Origin: Oscillospiraceae bacterium
GTDB lineage: Bacteria > Bacillota > Clostridia > Oscillospirales > Oscillospiraceae
Length of the DNA stretch: 39,752 nucleotides
Reading direction: 5' to 3'
NCBI GenBank assembly: GCA_020025715.1
Contig: JAHHRQ010000011.1
Coordinates: 1 to 39,752, forward strand
A program made the position numbers and the translations under genes. Below, one piece after another: positions 38,899-39,752 of the stretch (positions within the stretch are counted from its first letter, which is position 1; every line of letters begins with the position of its first letter). A model generated the notes under the pieces. The model made no database searches and was not told the DNA's origin. It worked only from the letters and a program-made list of their open reading frames with translations.

Positions 38899-39752
38899 TC
38901 AGGTAAGTCCGATTATATCTCCGATTTTCTGGAAAAAGCTCTTAACTGATTCAACGGCTTTCTTTACGGTCTGTACAAAGCCTACAACTTTGGTCTTTGC
39001 GCCGGAAACCTTATTCAGCGTCTCCTGAACCTCCTGAACTCTGGCTTTAAGTGCATCGGCATCCAGTCCCTCAAGAGAGCGGCAGAGGGAAACAAGCTGT
39101 CCTGTCTGCTTATCTGTAAGCTTAACATTGTATCTGCCGGCAATCTCAACTATCTGAGTCTTGATTTCTTCATCACTCATCTGTGCGGTTTCATCCAGCA
39201 TCATTTTAAGGTCATTAACTATGCTCATGGAGTCCATTGAGCCGATTTCCTCGGCAAGACTGCTGGTAATAGTAAGCTCCTGTGTACTTACAAGCTTTGC
39301 CAGATCATCAAGCTTTTTGCCGGTCATGTCCTCATATGCCTTGTATACGCCGGTAAGAGCGGCAGTGCCGGACACTTCAAAAGGTGAAGCAACAACTATC
39401 TTGGCATCGGTAATACCCGCAGTTGCAAGAGCGCTTATGTACATCTCTGCAGTAACCCAGTTAATGTTGCTTGTAGTAACGTCCATGCCGGAGCCTTCAT
39501 CCAGAAGCTCAACGTAAACGCATGAAATGGAACGGGTGCCTATAAGATTTTCGGGCACATAGCCCTCAAGGTATTCCCTCTCTTCGGCATTTGTAACTGA
39601 AAGCTCGATAACATCTCCGCGCTTTACGCCGAAGGCCTGATACACGGCAGCTATCTGCTCATCGGTAAGGTTTGCGCCGATTACGGCACGGCTCTGACTG
39701 ACATATTCCTTCTTGTCATCCTCAGGCTTTGCGCTGGGCTTGGGACTTTCAG
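38899..39752 (-). CDS. DUF1002 (YpuA-like) protein, C-terminal part
   Basis: Partial: the frame is open to the right edge, giving about 284 residues without the N-terminus. An internal GTG at 39645 is not the start, because the frame continues upstream through a Pro/Lys/Ser/Asp linker (ESPKPSAKPEDDKKEY) and RAVIGANLTDEQIAAVYQAFG, the usual family opening. GTRSISCVYVEL, NINWVTAEMYISALATAGI and VVASPFEVSGTAALTGVYKAYE match DUF1002 as I know it. The C-terminal 90 residues are helical. Homologs are usually secreted or lipid-anchored; the signal peptide would lie outside the window. Function is unknown. Confidence 0.82.
   Translation of the reverse strand, partial: ESPKPSAKPEDDKKEYVSQSRAVIGANLTDEQIAAVYQAFGVKRGDVIELSVTNAEEREYLEGYVPENLIGTRSISCVYVELLDEGSGMDVTTSNINWVTAEMYISALATAGITDAKIVVASPFEVSGTAALTGVYKAYEDMTGKKLDDLAKLVSTQELTITSSLAEEIGSMDSMSIVNDLKMMLDETAQMSDEEIKTQIVEIAGRYNVKLTDKQTGQLVSLCRSLEGLDADALKARVQEVQETLNKVSGAKTKVVGFVQTVKKAVESVKSFFQKIGDIIGLT

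Noticed and set aside
1..39752. CRISPR arrays, tRNA or rRNA genes, insertion sequences, integrases
   Set aside because: No regularly spaced repeats, cloverleaf-type sequence, transposase or integrase motifs were recognised by eye; a tRNAscan and IS search would settle this.

Overview
The window looks like chromosomal DNA of an anaerobic Bacillota bacterium of class Clostridia, probably a gut or rumen Oscillospiraceae/Ruminococcaceae-type organism. The grounds are strong AGGAGG-type ribosome binding sites, family-level resemblance of nearly every protein to clostridial versions, oxygen-sensitive radical-SAM and Fe-S proteins, an ECF transporter, and a mix of clostridial core genes (ftsEX, recA-recX-rimO-pgsA-cysS). 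The species cannot be named from sequence alone. No rRNA, tRNA, CRISPR array, transposase or phage gene was seen. 38 protein genes are supported, two of them cut by the window ends.

Layout, left to right. 1-3419 (minus): a coiled-coil envelope protein (cut), ftsX, ftsE and a CdaR-type regulator. 3628-4882: an RsuA-type pseudouridine synthase, divergent from a DUF4830 protein. 4995-7166 (minus): a MATE transporter fused to a cytidylate-kinase-like domain, preceded by a purine-class riboswitch whose terminator competes with the aptamer. 7187-8956 (minus): a GGGtGRT protein and its NifU-like partner. 8999-13090 (minus): trmL-pgk-tpiA-gpmI. 13221-15686 (plus): a PflX-like radical SAM protein, an FMN-dependent hydroxy-acid oxidoreductase with a Cys-rich N-terminus, and a small membrane protein. 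15732-21381 (minus): a TetM-like GTPase fused to a Rae1/YacP-type nuclease domain, ylmH, pepT, a CBM9-like protein and a lipoprotein. 21451-29021 (minus): an ECF transporter (S, T, double ATPase), an AraC regulator and two exporter-fold ABC half-transporters, behind a long leader. 29193-38539 (plus): a tight ten-gene run of response regulator, histidine kinase, DUF1385, prmC, recA, recX, rimO, pgsA, cysS and an NTF2-like protein. 38836-39752 (minus): a DUF1002 protein (cut).

Two places look most like under-described biology. First, the RNA leader at 7007-7119 folds as a C74 (guanine-class) purine aptamer with a shortened L2 loop. Its 3' half is also the 5' half of a long terminator hairpin ending at the ribosome binding site of the MATE-kinase fusion, which predicts a ligand-ON switch for an efflux gene. 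Second, the GTPase-nuclease fusion at 18719-21313 joins a ribosome A-site-type translation factor to a ribosome-associated nuclease domain. It overlaps ylmH, a gene tied to ribosome-associated quality control, and is followed by a peptidase gene, so the set may form a stalled-translation module. The leader of the ECF/ABC operon (about 28970-28848) is a third candidate regulatory RNA.

All coordinates and motifs come from reading the sequence. Family names come from recognition of motifs and length, without any database search.
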